This document shows, one piece after another, positions 37,502 to 45,890 of a stretch of DNA of 64,000 nucleotides. A model generated the notes under the pieces. That model saw only the letters and a program-made list of their open reading frames with translations. It had not been told where the DNA came from and did no database searches. Numbering within the stretch: position 1 is the stretch's first letter; each line of letters opens with the position of its first letter. This DNA is from Lachnospiraceae bacterium MD335. GTDB taxonomy: Bacteria; Bacillota; Clostridia; Lachnospirales; Lachnospiraceae. A program made the translations under genes and the position numbers. The stretch is taken from the NCBI GenBank assembly GCA_000403335.2, contig KE159617.1, positions 124,001 to 188,000 on the forward strand. The letters run 5' to 3'.

Positions 37502-38471
37502 TTTCGGCAGGCAGATTCAAATCGGCAATGTTGTCTTGGAAAATAACGTGTTTTTGGCACCAATGGCAGGCGTGACGGACTTGCCGTTTCGCCTGATTTG
37601 CAAGGAACAGGGCGCAGGGCTTTTGTGCATGGAGATGATTAGCGCAAAGGCAGTGCATTACAACAATAAAAATACGGAAACGCTTATGGAAATCCACCCC
37701 GATGAATTGCCGGTTTCCCTACAGTTGTTCGGTTCAGAGCCTGAGATTATGGCGGAAACGGCTGCACACATAGAAGAACGTCCGTTTGCCATTCTTGATA
37801 TTAATATGGGCTGTCCTGTACCGAAGGTGGTGAACAACCGGGAGGGAAGTGCGCTCATGAATAATCCCAGGCTTGCGGGCGAGATTATTCATGCAGTTGC
37901 AAAAGCAGTGTCAAAGCCTGTTACCGTTAAAATCAGAAAAGGGTTTGATGATAACAGCGTCAATGCCGTGGAGCTGGCAAAGATTGCGGAGGCAAACGGT
38001 GCGGCGGCGGTAGCGGTCCACGGGCGCACAAGAGAGCAGTATTATGCGGGAATGGCGGACTGGGACATTATCCGGCAGGTAAAGGAGGCGGTCAGCATTC
38101 CTGTTATCGGAAATGGAGATGTCACGGACGCATTGGCGGCGGCAAGAATGTTGGAGGAAACAGGATGCGACGCTGTTATGGTGGGCAGGGCAAGCCGTGG
38201 AAACCCGTGGATTTTCAGGGAAATTAATGCGTACCTTGATACGGGGGAGCTTTTGCCAAGACCTTCTAAGGAGGAGGTACGCGATACGATTTTAAGGCAT
38301 GCGGCGCTTTTGCTTGCATATAAGGGTGAGTACACGGCAATCCGTGAAATGCGAAAACATGTGGCGTGGTATACCGCAGGGTATCCGCATTCTGCAAGAC
38401 TTCGGCAGAGAATAAACGAGATGGAAACGGTGGCGCAGCTTGAGGAGGGAATTCGCACCATTTTCTCCTGA
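37482..38471 (+). CDS. dusB: tRNA-dihydrouridine synthase, DusB type
   Basis: FMN-dependent reductase that makes dihydrouridine in tRNA. 329 residues. TIM barrel with [14 protein letters not shown], the [19 protein letters not shown] motif carrying the catalytic Cys, [13 protein letters not shown], and [14 protein letters not shown], then a helical C-terminal domain. Begins 20 bp inside coaX, so it is translationally coupled. The order coaX-dusB-greA-lysS is common in Firmicutes. Confidence 0.93.
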   Translation: MKKTTDSFGRQIQIGNVVLENNVFLAPMAGVTDLPFRLICKEQGAGLLCMEMISAKAVHYNNKNTETLMEIHPDELPVSLQLFGSEPEIMAETAAHIEERPFAILDINMGCPVPKVVNNREGSALMNNPRLAGEIIHAVAKAVSKPVTVKIRKGFDDNSVNAVELAKIAEANGAAAVAVHGRTREQYYAGMADWDIIRQVKEAVSIPVIGNGDVTDALAAARMLEETGCDAVMVGRASRGNPWIFREINAYLDTGELLPRPSKEEVRDTILRHAALLLAYKGEYTAIREMRKHVAWYTAGYPHSARLRQRINEMETVAQLEEGIRTIFS

Positions 38472-38488
38472 CAGAAGAGCTGTCATGT

Positions 38489-38524
38489 TTTTGCACGCGA
38501 AAGTGCGTTAAGGGCGGTGCAAAA
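38489..38524 (+). terminator. Hairpin after dusB
   Basis: TTTTGCAC (38489-38496) pairs with GTGCAAAA (38517-38524), enclosing GCACGC-type smaller pairing. No T-run follows, so it is a weak terminator at best. It ends 2 bp before the greA promoter. Confidence 0.35.
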
Positions 38525-38526
38525 TC

Positions 38527-38555
38527 TTGACATAGCAGTCAAAAAGGGCTATAAT
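38527..38555 (+). promoter_or_regulatory. Perfect consensus sigma-A promoter for greA-lysS
   Basis: TTGACA (38527-38532), 17-bp spacer, TATAAT (38550-38555): full match to the consensus. Start expected near 38562, leaving an 80-nt leader before greA. Confidence 0.85.
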
Positions 38556-38643
38556 ATGCTAGTTTATGAGCGAAACAGAAGATTTTATCGTAGAAATAAT
38601 CAATATATTTATGAAACGGCTGCACTAGAAGGAGGATTTTTTT

Positions 38644-39135
38644 ATGGAAGCAAAGAAAAACTTATTAACACGTGAGGGACTGAAGAAATATGAAGACGAG
38701 CTGCACGACTTGAAGGTCGTAAAGAGAAAGGAAGTTGCACAGAAAATCAAAGAGGCAAGAGAGCAGGGCGACCTTTCGGAAAACGCAGAGTACGACGCGG
38801 CAAAAGACGAGCAGCGTGACATAGAGGCGAGAATTGAGGAGCTTGAGAAAATCCTTAAAAACGTTGAGGTTGTCGATATGGATGACGATGAGAACAACCT
38901 TGACCATGTTGGGTTCGGACTTGTTGTGAAGGTAAAGGACAATGAGTTTGATGATGAAATGGAGTTTAAAATCGTAGGTGCAACCGAGGCAAACAGCTTA
39001 AAAGGCAAGATTTCCAACGAATCGCCGCTCGGAAAGGCGCTTCTTGGCGCGAAGAAGGGCGATATTGTAACCGTCGAGGCGCCTGCAGGTGTGATTGAGT
39101 ATACGATTTTGGATATTTACAGACCGGAGGCTTAA
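38644..39135 (+). CDS. greA: Transcription elongation factor GreA
   Basis: Rescues backtracked RNA polymerase by stimulating transcript cleavage. 163 residues: N-terminal antiparallel coiled coil (about 1-78) with the tip acidic residues in DLSENAEYDAAKDEQ, and C-terminal FKBP-like domain with ISNESPLGKALLGAKKGD. AAGGAGG precedes the ATG. Driven by the consensus promoter; lysS follows 51 bp later. Confidence 0.95.
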   Translation: MEAKKNLLTREGLKKYEDELHDLKVVKRKEVAQKIKEAREQGDLSENAEYDAAKDEQRDIEARIEELEKILKNVEVVDMDDDENNLDHVGFGLVVKVKDNEFDDEMEFKIVGATEANSLKGKISNESPLGKALLGAKKGDIVTVEAPAGVIEYTILDIYRPEA

Positions 39136-39186
39136 CAGTCAAATACCTTGCGGGAATAAACCTTAAAACAGAGAGGAGAAGGTTCA

Positions 39187-40764
39187 GTGTCACAGGAGCA
39201 GAACAACAATCAGGGAAAGAACAATCAGGAGAACCGTCAGCAGGACGTTAACCAGCTTTTAAAGGTACGCAGCGCACAGAAAGGAAGTGTACCGGATGAA
39301 AATCAGCTTTTGACTGTGCGCAGGGAAAAACTTGCCGCTTTGCAGGAGGCTGGTAAAGATCCGTTTCAGATTACAAAATTTGACGTAACACATCACAGTC
39401 AGGACGTGAAGGATCAGTTCGATGTACTGGAGGGAAAGAAGGTTACCATTGCAGGAAGAATGATGTTTAAGCGTGTTATGGGAAAAGCGTCTTTTTGCAA
39501 TGTTCAGGATTTGAAGGGAAGCATTCAGTGCTATGTTGCAAGAGACAATGTTGGCGAGGAGTCTTATGCGGATTTCAAGAAATATGATGTGGGAGATATT
39601 CTCGGTATCAGCGGCGAGGTATTCCGGACAAAAACAGGTGAAATGTCAATACATGCAGAGTCTGTTAAACTTTTATCAAAGAGCTTGCAAATTTTACCTG
39701 AGAAATTCCACGGACTCACAGATACGGATATACGTTACCGCCAGCGGTATGTTGACCTGATTATGAATGCGGATGTAAAGGATACGTTTGTGAAGCGCTC
39801 GAAGGTGCTCTCAAGCATTCGCCGTTATTTGGACGGACAGGGCTTTATGGAAGTGGAGACGCCGATGCTCGTGTCCAATGCGGGCGGTGCGGCTGCAAGA
39901 CCGTTTGAGACACACTTTAATGCACTTGATGAGGATTTGAAGCTTCGGATTTCTTTGGAGCTGTACTTAAAGCGGCTGATTGTGGGCGGTATGGAGCGCG
40001 TTTACGAGATTGGACGCGTGTTTCGCAACGAAGGACTTGACACAAGACATAATCCGGAGTTTACACTGATGGAGCTGTATCAGGCTTATACGGATTATCA
40101 TGGTATGATGGATTTGACGGAGAACCTTTACCGCTATGTGGCGAAAGAAGTGACCGGTTCGGAGATTTTGACGTACGGCGAGCATCAGATGGATTTGTCT
40201 AAGCCGTTTGAGCGCATTACGATGGTAGATGCCGTTAAGAAGTATTCCGGAGTTGATTTTAATGAGATTCATACCTTGGAGGAAGCAAGGGCAGTTGCGA
40301 AGGAAAAGCATGTGGAGTTTGAGGAGCGGCATCAGAAGGGAGACATTCTGAATTTGTTCTTTGAGGAGTTTGTGGAAGAGCATTTAATCCAGCCAACATT
40401 TGTAATGGATCACCCGATTGAGATTTCTCCTCTGACGAAGAAAAAACCGGAAAATCCGGAGTATGTGGAGCGGTTTGAGTTCTTTATGAATGGATGGGAG
40501 ATGGCGAACGCGTATTCGGAATTAAACGACCCGATTGATCAAAGAGAGCGTTTTGCAGCGCAGGAGGCGCTGCTGGCAGCAGGTGACGCTGAGGCGAATC
40601 ATACGGATGAAGACTTCCTGAATGCGCTTAGTATCGGTATGCCGCCGACGGGGGGCATTGGGTTTGGTATTGACAGAATGGTTATGATGATGACGAATAG
40701 CCCGGCGATAAGGGATGTGTTGTTGTTCCCGACAATGAAAACGCTTGGCGGAAAAGACCAGTAA
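39187..40764 (+). CDS. lysS: Lysyl-tRNA synthetase, class II
   Basis: Charges tRNA-Lys. 525 residues. OB-fold anticodon-binding domain about 75-185, then the class II catalytic core with motif 1 ([10 protein letters not shown]), motif 2 ([20 protein letters not shown]) and motif 3 ([13 protein letters not shown]). Start is GTG 39187, with GAGGAGAAGG upstream. An N-terminal extension of about 35 residues, rich in Gln/Asn, contains two related copies (NQLLKVR and NQLLTVR), suggesting a small internal duplication. It is the last core gene before the conjugative element. Confidence 0.94.
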   Translation: MSQEQNNNQGKNNQENRQQDVNQLLKVRSAQKGSVPDENQLLTVRREKLAALQEAGKDPFQITKFDVTHHSQDVKDQFDVLEGKKVTIAGRMMFKRVMGKASFCNVQDLKGSIQCYVARDNVGEESYADFKKYDVGDILGISGEVFRTKTGEMSIHAESVKLLSKSLQILPEKFHGLTDTDIRYRQRYVDLIMNADVKDTFVKRSKVLSSIRRYLDGQGFMEVETPMLVSNAGGAAARPFETHFNALDEDLKLRISLELYLKRLIVGGMERVYEIGRVFRNEGLDTRHNPEFTLMELYQAYTDYHGMMDLTENLYRYVAKEVTGSEILTYGEHQMDLSKPFERITMVDAVKKYSGVDFNEIHTLEEARAVAKEKHVEFEERHQKGDILNLFFEEFVEEHLIQPTFVMDHPIEISPLTKKKPENPEYVERFEFFMNGWEMANAYSELNDPIDQRERFAAQEALLAAGDAEANHTDEDFLNALSIGMPPTGGIGFGIDRMVMMMTNSPAIRDVLLFPTMKTLGGKDQ

Positions 40765-40894
40765 AATCAAGGGTTTGCGGTACTTGAACTTGTAAACTAC
40801 AACAAATTTACAACAATTTTACAACGCATAATGAAGAATAATAAGCGTTAATGAATAGTTGTACTCATAAATCTAATTCAATATTTTGTACGAT

Positions 40895-40938
40895 AAGGAC
40901 ATTTTTCTAAAAGAAAATTTTAGGGAAGTGTCCTTTTG
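40895..40938 (+). terminator. Nested hairpin at the left edge of the mobile region
   Basis: AAGGACA (40895-40901) pairs with TGTCCTT (40929-40935) and CTAAAA (40907-40912) with TTTTAG (40918-40923), followed by T-rich sequence. It lies between lysS and the first element gene. The rest of the gap (40765-40978) is AT-rich; no promoter or att site could be identified in it. Confidence 0.5.
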
Positions 40939-40978
40939 TTATGGTCAAAAAACAAAATAGGAAATGGAGGAAATGAAC

Positions 40979-41440
40979 ATGAGTAGTACAGCGTTAGGAG
41001 CAGAGAAAGCGATTATTTTTATCAGTGATGCACATGAAAAATTCTACTATGAAAAATTAAAAGAGGTCAGGGATCAGGACGTGTACCATAAAGCGCTTGT
41101 ATATTGTCTTGGTATCAGCGATGACACAAGAAGAAACATTTACAGTATCTATGATTTTAAGACAGGCTGTGTAAAAACGGAGTGCCTGCATGAAGGCTGG
41201 CAGACCAGCGGGAGCGTGAAAGTAGTCAGGATGGCGTATAACCTTTACTGCAACGGTACGCCGAGTGTCCTTGATTACGATGATGCGGAGGAACAGGTGG
41301 ACGAGTGCAGAATGTACACAGTGGAAGAACTGTTCTGCTGTGCCTATGCACCCTGTTTTTGGCAGGCGGTACAGATACGGTATCCGGAATACGCAACATA
41401 TAACCACAAGCTGTACGCCATGTTCGGAGGACGGGATTGA
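40979..41440 (+). CDS. DUF6075-like mobile-element protein
   Basis: 153 residues, cytoplasmic. Matches the small family (recalled as DUF6075) found near the start of Tn1549/CTn-type conjugative elements: AIIFISDAHEKFYYEKL, YHKALVYCLGISDDTRRNI, and Cys-rich VEELFCCAYAPCFWQAVQ. Function unknown. ATG 40979 is chosen (GGAGG, 8-nt spacing). The next gene starts at its stop codon, so the two are coupled. Confidence 0.7.
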   Translation: MSSTALGAEKAIIFISDAHEKFYYEKLKEVRDQDVYHKALVYCLGISDDTRRNIYSIYDFKTGCVKTECLHEGWQTSGSVKVVRMAYNLYCNGTPSVLDYDDAEEQVDECRMYTVEELFCCAYAPCFWQAVQIRYPEYATYNHKLYAMFGGRD

Positions 41441-41619
41441 TGTTAAAAGTCAGGCTTATGGGAACAAAGAACGATATTAAGTGGTTCGGGAAGATTTTAC
41501 AGAGGAACCCGAAAATCGAAGTGACGGAGTTTTCCGATATGTTCCCAAACAAAGGGACAAAGAAATATTACAGGACTTATGTGGAAGTCAGGAAAAGCAA
41601 CGTAAAAGAAAAACAGTAG
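41440..41619 (+). CDS. DUF3970-like mobile-element protein
   Basis: 59 residues. The pattern VRLMGTKNDIKWFGKIL and NKGTKKYYRTYVEV resembles DUF3970 proteins, which follow DUF6075-like genes in conjugative elements. ATG 41440 shares its A with the previous TGA; GGAGG lies 9 nt upstream. Function unknown. Confidence 0.68.
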   Translation: MLKVRLMGTKNDIKWFGKILQRNPKIEVTEFSDMFPNKGTKKYYRTYVEVRKSNVKEKQ

Positions 41620-41640
41620 AAAGCAAAGGAGAATAGAATC

Positions 41641-42267
41641 ATGTGTAAAATAATCGCAATCGCAAACCAGAAAGGCGGAGTCGGCAAGACCACCACCACA
41701 AGCAATTTAGGAATCGGGCTGGCAAAACAGGGAAAGAAGGTGCTTCTGATTGATGCGGATGCACAGGGCAGTCTGACTGCAAGTTTAGGCTTTACAGAGC
41801 CGGACAGTCTGGAAGTCACGCTTGCAACCATTATGGGGAACTTAATCAATGACGAGGAAATAGAGCCGGGAGAGGGTATCCTCCACCATGAGGAAGGGAT
41901 AGACCTTATGCCGGGGAACATTGAATTATCTGGTTTAGAGGTTTCCCTTGTGAATGTCATGAGCCGGGAAACGGTGTTGAGGTCATACATAGAGATTGCG
42001 GAGAATGGACTTCCGGAAAGGAAAGAGAAAAAGAAAGAAGATGCAGACAAGCCGAAAACCAAGAAAAAGGGCAGGAGCAAAAAAGTATGCCCGAACTGCG
42101 GAAGGAAGATGAAACAGCAGTTTATCGGCTTGCAGCATTGTAAATGCGGCATGAGCTGGAAGAAGGACATCGGGTATTTTGAGCGTACCGGGGATATGGT
42201 TTTCGCTCTGGAACGCAGAAAAGTAGGGAAAAAGACAAAACAATGTCCGGTGATCCGGTACAGATAA
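41641..42267 (+). pseudogene. ParA N-terminus fused to an unrelated zinc-ribbon-like C-terminus
   Basis: Residues 1-118 are a ParA/Soj partition ATPase: deviant Walker [15 protein letters not shown], switch [12 protein letters not shown], and the segment to [12 protein letters not shown] normal ParA continues with the Walker B LLDC-type strand and 130 more residues. Here it switches to a Lys-rich linker and a metal-binding [11 protein letters not shown] / HCKCGM segment ending in QCPVIRYR, which looks like the tail of another element gene. The join keeps the frame, so a 208-residue product is possible, but it lacks half the ATPase. Likely one of several deletion joins in this element. Confidence 0.65.
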
Positions 42268-42288
42268 TTAAATATCAGAAACAGCGTG

Positions 42289-42334
42289 AGGGCAGTTATA
42301 GACCGTAAACAGCGGTTTGTAGCTGCCCTTTTTT
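42289..42334 (+). terminator. Intrinsic terminator after the parA chimera
   Basis: AGGGCAG (42289-42295) pairs with CTGCCCT (42323-42329), with partial pairing inside, followed by six T. Confidence 0.8.
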
Positions 42335-42389
42335 CGTTTATAAAACTTTTGGACAAAAAGTCCAGAAGCGGAAAGGAGAAAGAAGGAAA

Positions 42390-42869
42390 ATGAAACACAA
42401 AAAAGTAGCAGCCGCCCTTTCTGCGGCGTTGGCAGGCGCAGCGGTATTAGGCGGAATCCGTTATGCTGCAGGGAAAAGAAAACCGAAAGAGGGGCAGGAG
42501 CCGGACATACAGGAGGAAGGTTTAACGGAAGGGCAGGTGCGGGAGTGCTTTCTGCGGCTGTTCCGGCTGTATGAGGACAGCGAGTTTGATGACCTTGCGG
42601 AGCTTTTAGGCGATGGAAGCGAACCGAGAGAATATGCGGCGGACAACTATTCCAGCCAGTTATTCCCTTATATCAAAAAAAGCATGAAAGAAGTGATGAT
42701 GATGGAGGGGGATGACGGTACGGGGAACGAACCGTTTGACATGACAGATGTGCTTTTCTGTTATCCAGCCTGTATGATTGCCTGTGAAATAAAGGAATTT
42801 TTTTCAGACAGGAAAGAAAGGAATCCCCGATTATTCCTACAAAGAGGGCGAGAGCCTTTGACCGCATAG
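42390..42869 (+). CDS. Mobile-element membrane-anchored protein, unknown
   Basis: 159 residues. An N-terminal basic start and Ala/Gly-rich helix (about 5-24, LSAALAGAAVLGG) suggests a membrane anchor, then an acidic soluble part (CFLRLFRLYEDSEFDDLAELL). The last 25 residues (Arg-rich) look unnatural. Another frame there reads GIPDYSYKEGESL and ends at a stop, so the 3' end may be frameshifted or another deletion join. AAAGGAG precedes the ATG. Confidence 0.5.
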   Translation: MKHKKVAAALSAALAGAAVLGGIRYAAGKRKPKEGQEPDIQEEGLTEGQVRECFLRLFRLYEDSEFDDLAELLGDGSEPREYAADNYSSQLFPYIKKSMKEVMMMEGDDGTGNEPFDMTDVLFCYPACMIACEIKEFFSDRKERNPRLFLQRGREPLTA

Positions 42870-42874
42870 ACACA

Positions 42875-42893
42875 ACGCCCCGTAAACAGGGCG
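42875..42893 (+). terminator. Small hairpin before the DnaC-like fragment
   Basis: ACGCCC and GGGCGT pair around CGTAAACA, followed by an A-run on this strand; on the other strand it would have a T-run. Confidence 0.4.
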
Positions 42894-42922
42894 TAAAAAA
42901 CATGAACAAGGAGGAAGATTTT

Positions 42923-43337
42923 ATGAGTGATTACGATAACGCCATTTTCCGGCTTGCCACGGCACAGGAAGCAGAACCGGAGGACTACACCGGGGAGGAC
43001 GGGCTTTTATACTGCGGGAGCTGCCGCCAGCCCAAAGAAGCCTACTTCCCGGAGGGCAAGGTTATTTTCGGACGTGACCGCCACCCCAAAGAATGTGACT
43101 GCCAGCGGAAACGCCGGGAAACGCTGGAAGCCGCAGACCGGGAACACAAGCACCGGGAGGAAGTGGAACGGCTGAAAAGAAAAGGCTTCACCGACCCGGC
43201 TATGCGGGAATGGAATTTTGACAATGACAACGGGAAATGCCCGCAAATGGAATTTGCCCGTGAATATGTGGAGCAATGGGGGCATATGAAAGCCGAGAAC
43301 CACGGGCTGCTGTTATGGGGGAATGTCGGCACAGGCA
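42923..43337 (+). pseudogene. DnaC/IstB-like ATP-binding protein, truncated at Walker A
   Basis: 138 residues of a helicase-loader-like ATPase from a conjugative element: an N-terminal zinc-finger-like segment (LLYCGSCRQPKEAYF, ECDCQRKRR), a helical linker, and NHGLLLWGNVGTGK. The gene stops being DnaC exactly after the P-loop GTGK; 17 out-of-frame residues follow to a stop at 43399. AAGGAGG lies 8 nt before ATG 42923. The AAA+ core is missing, so it cannot load a helicase. Confidence 0.75.
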
Positions 43338-43450
43338 AAGTACCTGATTTTCGGCGTGGAAAGCGCCGGGTACAGGGAAGCAAAGAGCAAGTTAGGTAAT
43401 ATCGAGAAAGACGTGGTGCGCAATTTAAACAATATCGGCACAAGGATTGT
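43338..43450 (+). pseudogene. VirB4/TraE-like ATPase fragment
   Basis: In the frame beginning at 43338 the sequence reads KYLIFGVESAGYREAKSKL and NIEKDVVRNLNNIG, which resembles an N-terminal part of VirB4/TraE-type conjugation ATPases of Clostridia. It covers about 38 residues and is joined directly to the DnaC-like P-loop on the left and to DUF4366-like sequence on the right. The frame ends at 43490. Confidence 0.5.
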
Positions 43451-43625
43451 GAAGTCTGCAAGGAAGATTACAGCTTATGCGAGTATGTGAACCCGAATGT
43501 AAAAATCACAATCTCCACTCCGTCCGGGTGGCACAATGACACCACGAAGGTACATATCTCCGTTGAGGACGTGGCACATTCCGGCAACTTCTCCATAAAG
43601 ACGGTGCAGGCGAAAGTCGCACAGA
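43440..43625 (+). pseudogene. DUF4366 (CD1107-type) fragment
   Basis: The frame containing HKDCEVCKEDYSLC and NPNVKITISTPSGWHND, with GNFSIKTVQAKVAQNG, matches what I recall of the extracellular part of DUF4366/CD1107 proteins encoded just before topB in CTn-type elements. No start, signal peptide or C-terminal membrane segment remains. It runs without a stop into the topB fragment. Confidence 0.5.
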
Positions 43626-43839
43626 ACGGTTATGTTGTAAGCTGGTGCGTGGGGCATCTGGTGGAGCTGGCACAGCCGGAAAGCTACGGGGAACAGTGGA
43701 AGAAATGGACGTATGAGAGTTTACCCGTAAAGCCGGAAAAATGGCAGTATGAGGTCAAGCCGGACACGAAAGCGCAGTATGACGTGCTTTGCCAGTTGAT
43801 GCACAGGGAAGATGTTGAGGCTGCGATCTGTGCCACTGA
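43626..43839 (+). pseudogene. topB: DNA topoisomerase III, N-terminal fragment
   Basis: About 71 residues of a type IA topoisomerase: GYVVSWCVGHLVELAQPE, YGEQWKKWTYESLP, and DVEAAICATD. The first about 30 residues with the initial TOPRIM strand are already missing. The coding sequence stops in the conserved CATDAGREGELI motif, where a mobilizable element has inserted at a GA dinucleotide. It resumes at 50660. Confidence 0.85.
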
Positions 43840-43840
43840 T

Positions 43841-43850
43841 GTTGGATAGT
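43841..43850 (+). repeat. Left terminal inverted repeat of the mobilizable element
   Basis: GTTGGATAGT, matched by its reverse complement at 50649-50658. Flanked on the outside by GA at 43838-43839. Confidence 0.85.
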
Positions 43851-44101
43851 GCGGAGGGGCGACAAACAAATACAAATAAAAAAGGGACTTCCTCAATCCT
43901 TAAAAGGCTATGACAGCAACGGTTATAGTCTTTTTTCATGCGGTAATTACCGTAGGAAATGAACTCCTATTCCCCCAAGTAGAGAAATATCTGTCAATGA
44001 TATTCCGCAATCCAATCTCCCGACAATTAACGAAAGAAAATCATTTATCAGCACCTAAACCAATCAATCATATCAATCCATATCACAGGAGGGCAAAGAC
44101 T

Positions 44102-44710
44102 ATGAACAAAAAGCAGGAACAGCAGATTTTGGACTATTACAGCACCACAGACAAATATATCCATAGCAAGACACACTCTAATGCGCATCAGACTGTATTT
44201 ACCAAAGAAAGCGACAAATACCAGTGGCTTGTGTTGGAGCAGAAAAGCCAGTGTGAAGTCGAGGTAAGGCAGACCGACAGTCATGGAACAATCACAGCGA
44301 GGGATAATTACGAACTGACAAGAAATCTCCCTAAGTGCGTGAGTGTGGAGCGTTTATGTGAGGGCGCAAATTTTCAGATACCTTTTAACACTGATGAAAT
44401 CAACTTAATTTATCAGTTTGGAGAGCAGAGTAAAGCGAAAACGTGCGCCAGTCTTTCCGCTATTCTTCCGCAGATAAAAGACAATAATACAAAGCAGATA
44501 GTAAGTACCACCTTGAATAAATTAAATGCCCTGTCAGAAAAAACGTGTGCGGAACTGACTGCCACTACCAAAAGACGAAAACTGACCGAGCGTGACCACT
44601 CCATAAAGACAAGGTTAGCCAAAGCAAAGGAACAAGCAAAACAGCCGACAGTTGCCGAGGGAAAACAGCACAGAACCCACAGCAAGGGAAAGGGGGATAT
44701 GGTACTATGA
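44102..44710 (+). CDS. Mobilizable-element protein, 202 residues, unknown
   Basis: Unrecognised hydrophilic protein; starts at ATG 44102 behind CAGGAGGGC. The first half looks folded (QQILDYYSTTDKYIHSKTH, KYQWLVLEQKSQCEVEVRQ); the last 60 residues are very basic and probably disordered (TKRRKLTERDHSIKTRLAK). The frame is open upstream to 43910 without a credible start. Its stop overlaps the next gene by four bases. The 250 bp before it hold a weak hairpin near 43906-43930 and the palindrome CGGTAATTACCG near 43941. Confidence 0.5.
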   Translation: MNKKQEQQILDYYSTTDKYIHSKTHSNAHQTVFTKESDKYQWLVLEQKSQCEVEVRQTDSHGTITARDNYELTRNLPKCVSVERLCEGANFQIPFNTDEINLIYQFGEQSKAKTCASLSAILPQIKDNNTKQIVSTTLNKLNALSEKTCAELTATTKRRKLTERDHSIKTRLAKAKEQAKQPTVAEGKQHRTHSKGKGDMVL

Positions 44711-44988
44711 AACTTTCACGATACGAGCGGGAAAGTATTCTCAATTATAACGCAGGAGAACAGACCGCCACCCTCTACACAAGAGATAAGGCGGTTATGC
44801 GGAAACTTGACACGCTTGTTGCCGACTTCCCCGATACATACAAGCTGACAGAGCAGGACGAGGTATCTAAGACCTATTCCTTTCCGAAGTCATACGTCAG
44901 CTACCGCAAGCCGAGGGCGGTCAGCACCGAGCAGAGGGAACGGGCAAGGCAGATGATGATTGAACGGAACAAAATAAAAGAGAATTAG
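44707..44988 (+). CDS. Mobilizable-element protein, 93 residues, unknown
   Basis: Small basic protein (MKLSRYERESILNYNAGEQ, AVMRKLDTLVADFPDTYKL) of a kind that often follows the previous gene type in Clostridia mobilizable elements. Starts in an ATGA overlap, so it is translationally coupled. A function as an accessory DNA-binding protein is possible but not shown. Confidence 0.55.
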   Translation: MKLSRYERESILNYNAGEQTATLYTRDKAVMRKLDTLVADFPDTYKLTEQDEVSKTYSFPKSYVSYRKPRAVSTEQRERARQMMIERNKIKEN

Positions 44989-45077
44989 GAAAAATTTATT
45001 GGAATTACGAGTGTGCTTGTGATAAAATATGAATACTAATCAAATCGAAAAATTGCCAATATGAAAGGAGTAGCATT

Positions 45078-45275
45078 ATGGAAGAATTAAAATCTATTAT
45101 GGAAAAATTTGTCGCATCTGGTTGGGATTTAATATCTATTCCAGCACAACAGTGGTTAGACGGACAAGCCGATAAAGATACTTTAGTGTCAGCAATCAGG
45201 CAGGCAGACGAAGAATGTGGAAGTTGCGGTTGTGATTTAGACCCATTGTATAAAAGAGCTTTGGAATTAATTTGA
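45078..45275 (+). CDS. Hypothetical 65-residue protein
   Basis: Acidic small protein (MEELKSIMEKFVASGWDLISI) with a short cysteine cluster EECGSCGCDLD. AAAGGAG 6-12 nt upstream of the ATG. First of two likely cargo genes in the mobilizable element. Function unknown. Confidence 0.55.
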   Translation: MEELKSIMEKFVASGWDLISIPAQQWLDGQADKDTLVSAIRQADEECGSCGCDLDPLYKRALELI

Positions 45276-45302
45276 CAAAATTACATTAAGGATGAATAAA
45301 AT

Positions 45303-45650
45303 ATGCCATTTACAGAAATTTGTATTTATCAAGTTAAGCCACAAAAGGTAGAGGAATTTGAAACGTTAATGCTTGAAGTCAAAAGCTTTTTGGAAAAACA
45401 AGAGGGGCTTCTTTTGTTTCGATTTATCAAAAGAGAGTATCGCATAGATATGGAGCAGATTAAAGAGGGACTTCCCCCTCTTAAAATTAACCGTATTGTA
45501 AAAAGTGTTAAGTATATGCTTTATTGGGAATTTGATACCAAGGAAAGCTATGGAATGGCACAAAAAAATCTTTACAACAGCTATTGGAAGTCCATTGAAA
45601 AGTGTCTGATAGTTCCTCATGATAAATATTTGGGTGAACAGTTGTTTTAA
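45303..45650 (+). CDS. Antibiotic-biosynthesis-monooxygenase-like small protein
   Basis: 115 residues. The N-terminus PFTEICIYQVKPQKVEEFETLM followed by FLEKQEGLLLFRFIKREYR is typical of dimeric alpha/beta-barrel ABM-type domains, and VKYMLYWEFDTKESYGMAQ gives the third and fourth strand-helix pair. Such domains may oxidise small molecules or only bind them. As cargo of a mobilizable element it could help detoxify a compound. It ends with a terminator at 45727. Confidence 0.6.
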   Translation: MPFTEICIYQVKPQKVEEFETLMLEVKSFLEKQEGLLLFRFIKREYRIDMEQIKEGLPPLKINRIVKSVKYMLYWEFDTKESYGMAQKNLYNSYWKSIEKCLIVPHDKYLGEQLF

Positions 45651-45726
45651 TGGAATAAGCATATAACAGAGTAAAAATATGAGTGAATAAATGAGAAAAT
45701 TCCCATTTGTGGAGAGAAATAGTATC

Positions 45727-45754
45727 AAGCACTTAGGAAAATCTAAGTGCTTTT
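45727..45754 (+). terminator. Intrinsic terminator after the ABM-like gene
   Basis: AAGCACTTAG (45727-45736) and CTAAGTGCTT (45743-45752), loop GAAAAT, followed by TTTTC. Confidence 0.85.
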
Positions 45755-45804
45755 CTTCTGTCATATTTTCACTGTCAGAACAGAAAGGGAATACTTCTAT
45801 TTTG

Positions 45805-45843
45805 GGTAGCGGTTATCTTAACAGACAATCAGCTACCTTTTTT
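45805..45843 (+). terminator. Second terminator before DUF3847
   Basis: GGTAGC (45805-45810) pairs with GCTACC (45832-45837), followed by a run of six T. It separates the cargo genes from the mobilization genes and could also act as an attenuator for the latter. Confidence 0.65.
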
Positions 45844-45890
45844 ATTTTCAGAAACTATCAACACAGCACAGAAAGAATGAGGTATCAGAA

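Noticed and set aside
40765-40978. attL of the conjugative element next to lysS
   Set aside because: I found no repeat shared with the right side (55854-55992 or 57139-57340), so no attachment site is claimed.
43487-43849. Intact 120-residue protein from GTG 43487
   Set aside because: It is a fusion of DUF4366-like and TopB pieces ended by the inserted element; no ribosome binding site at the GTG.
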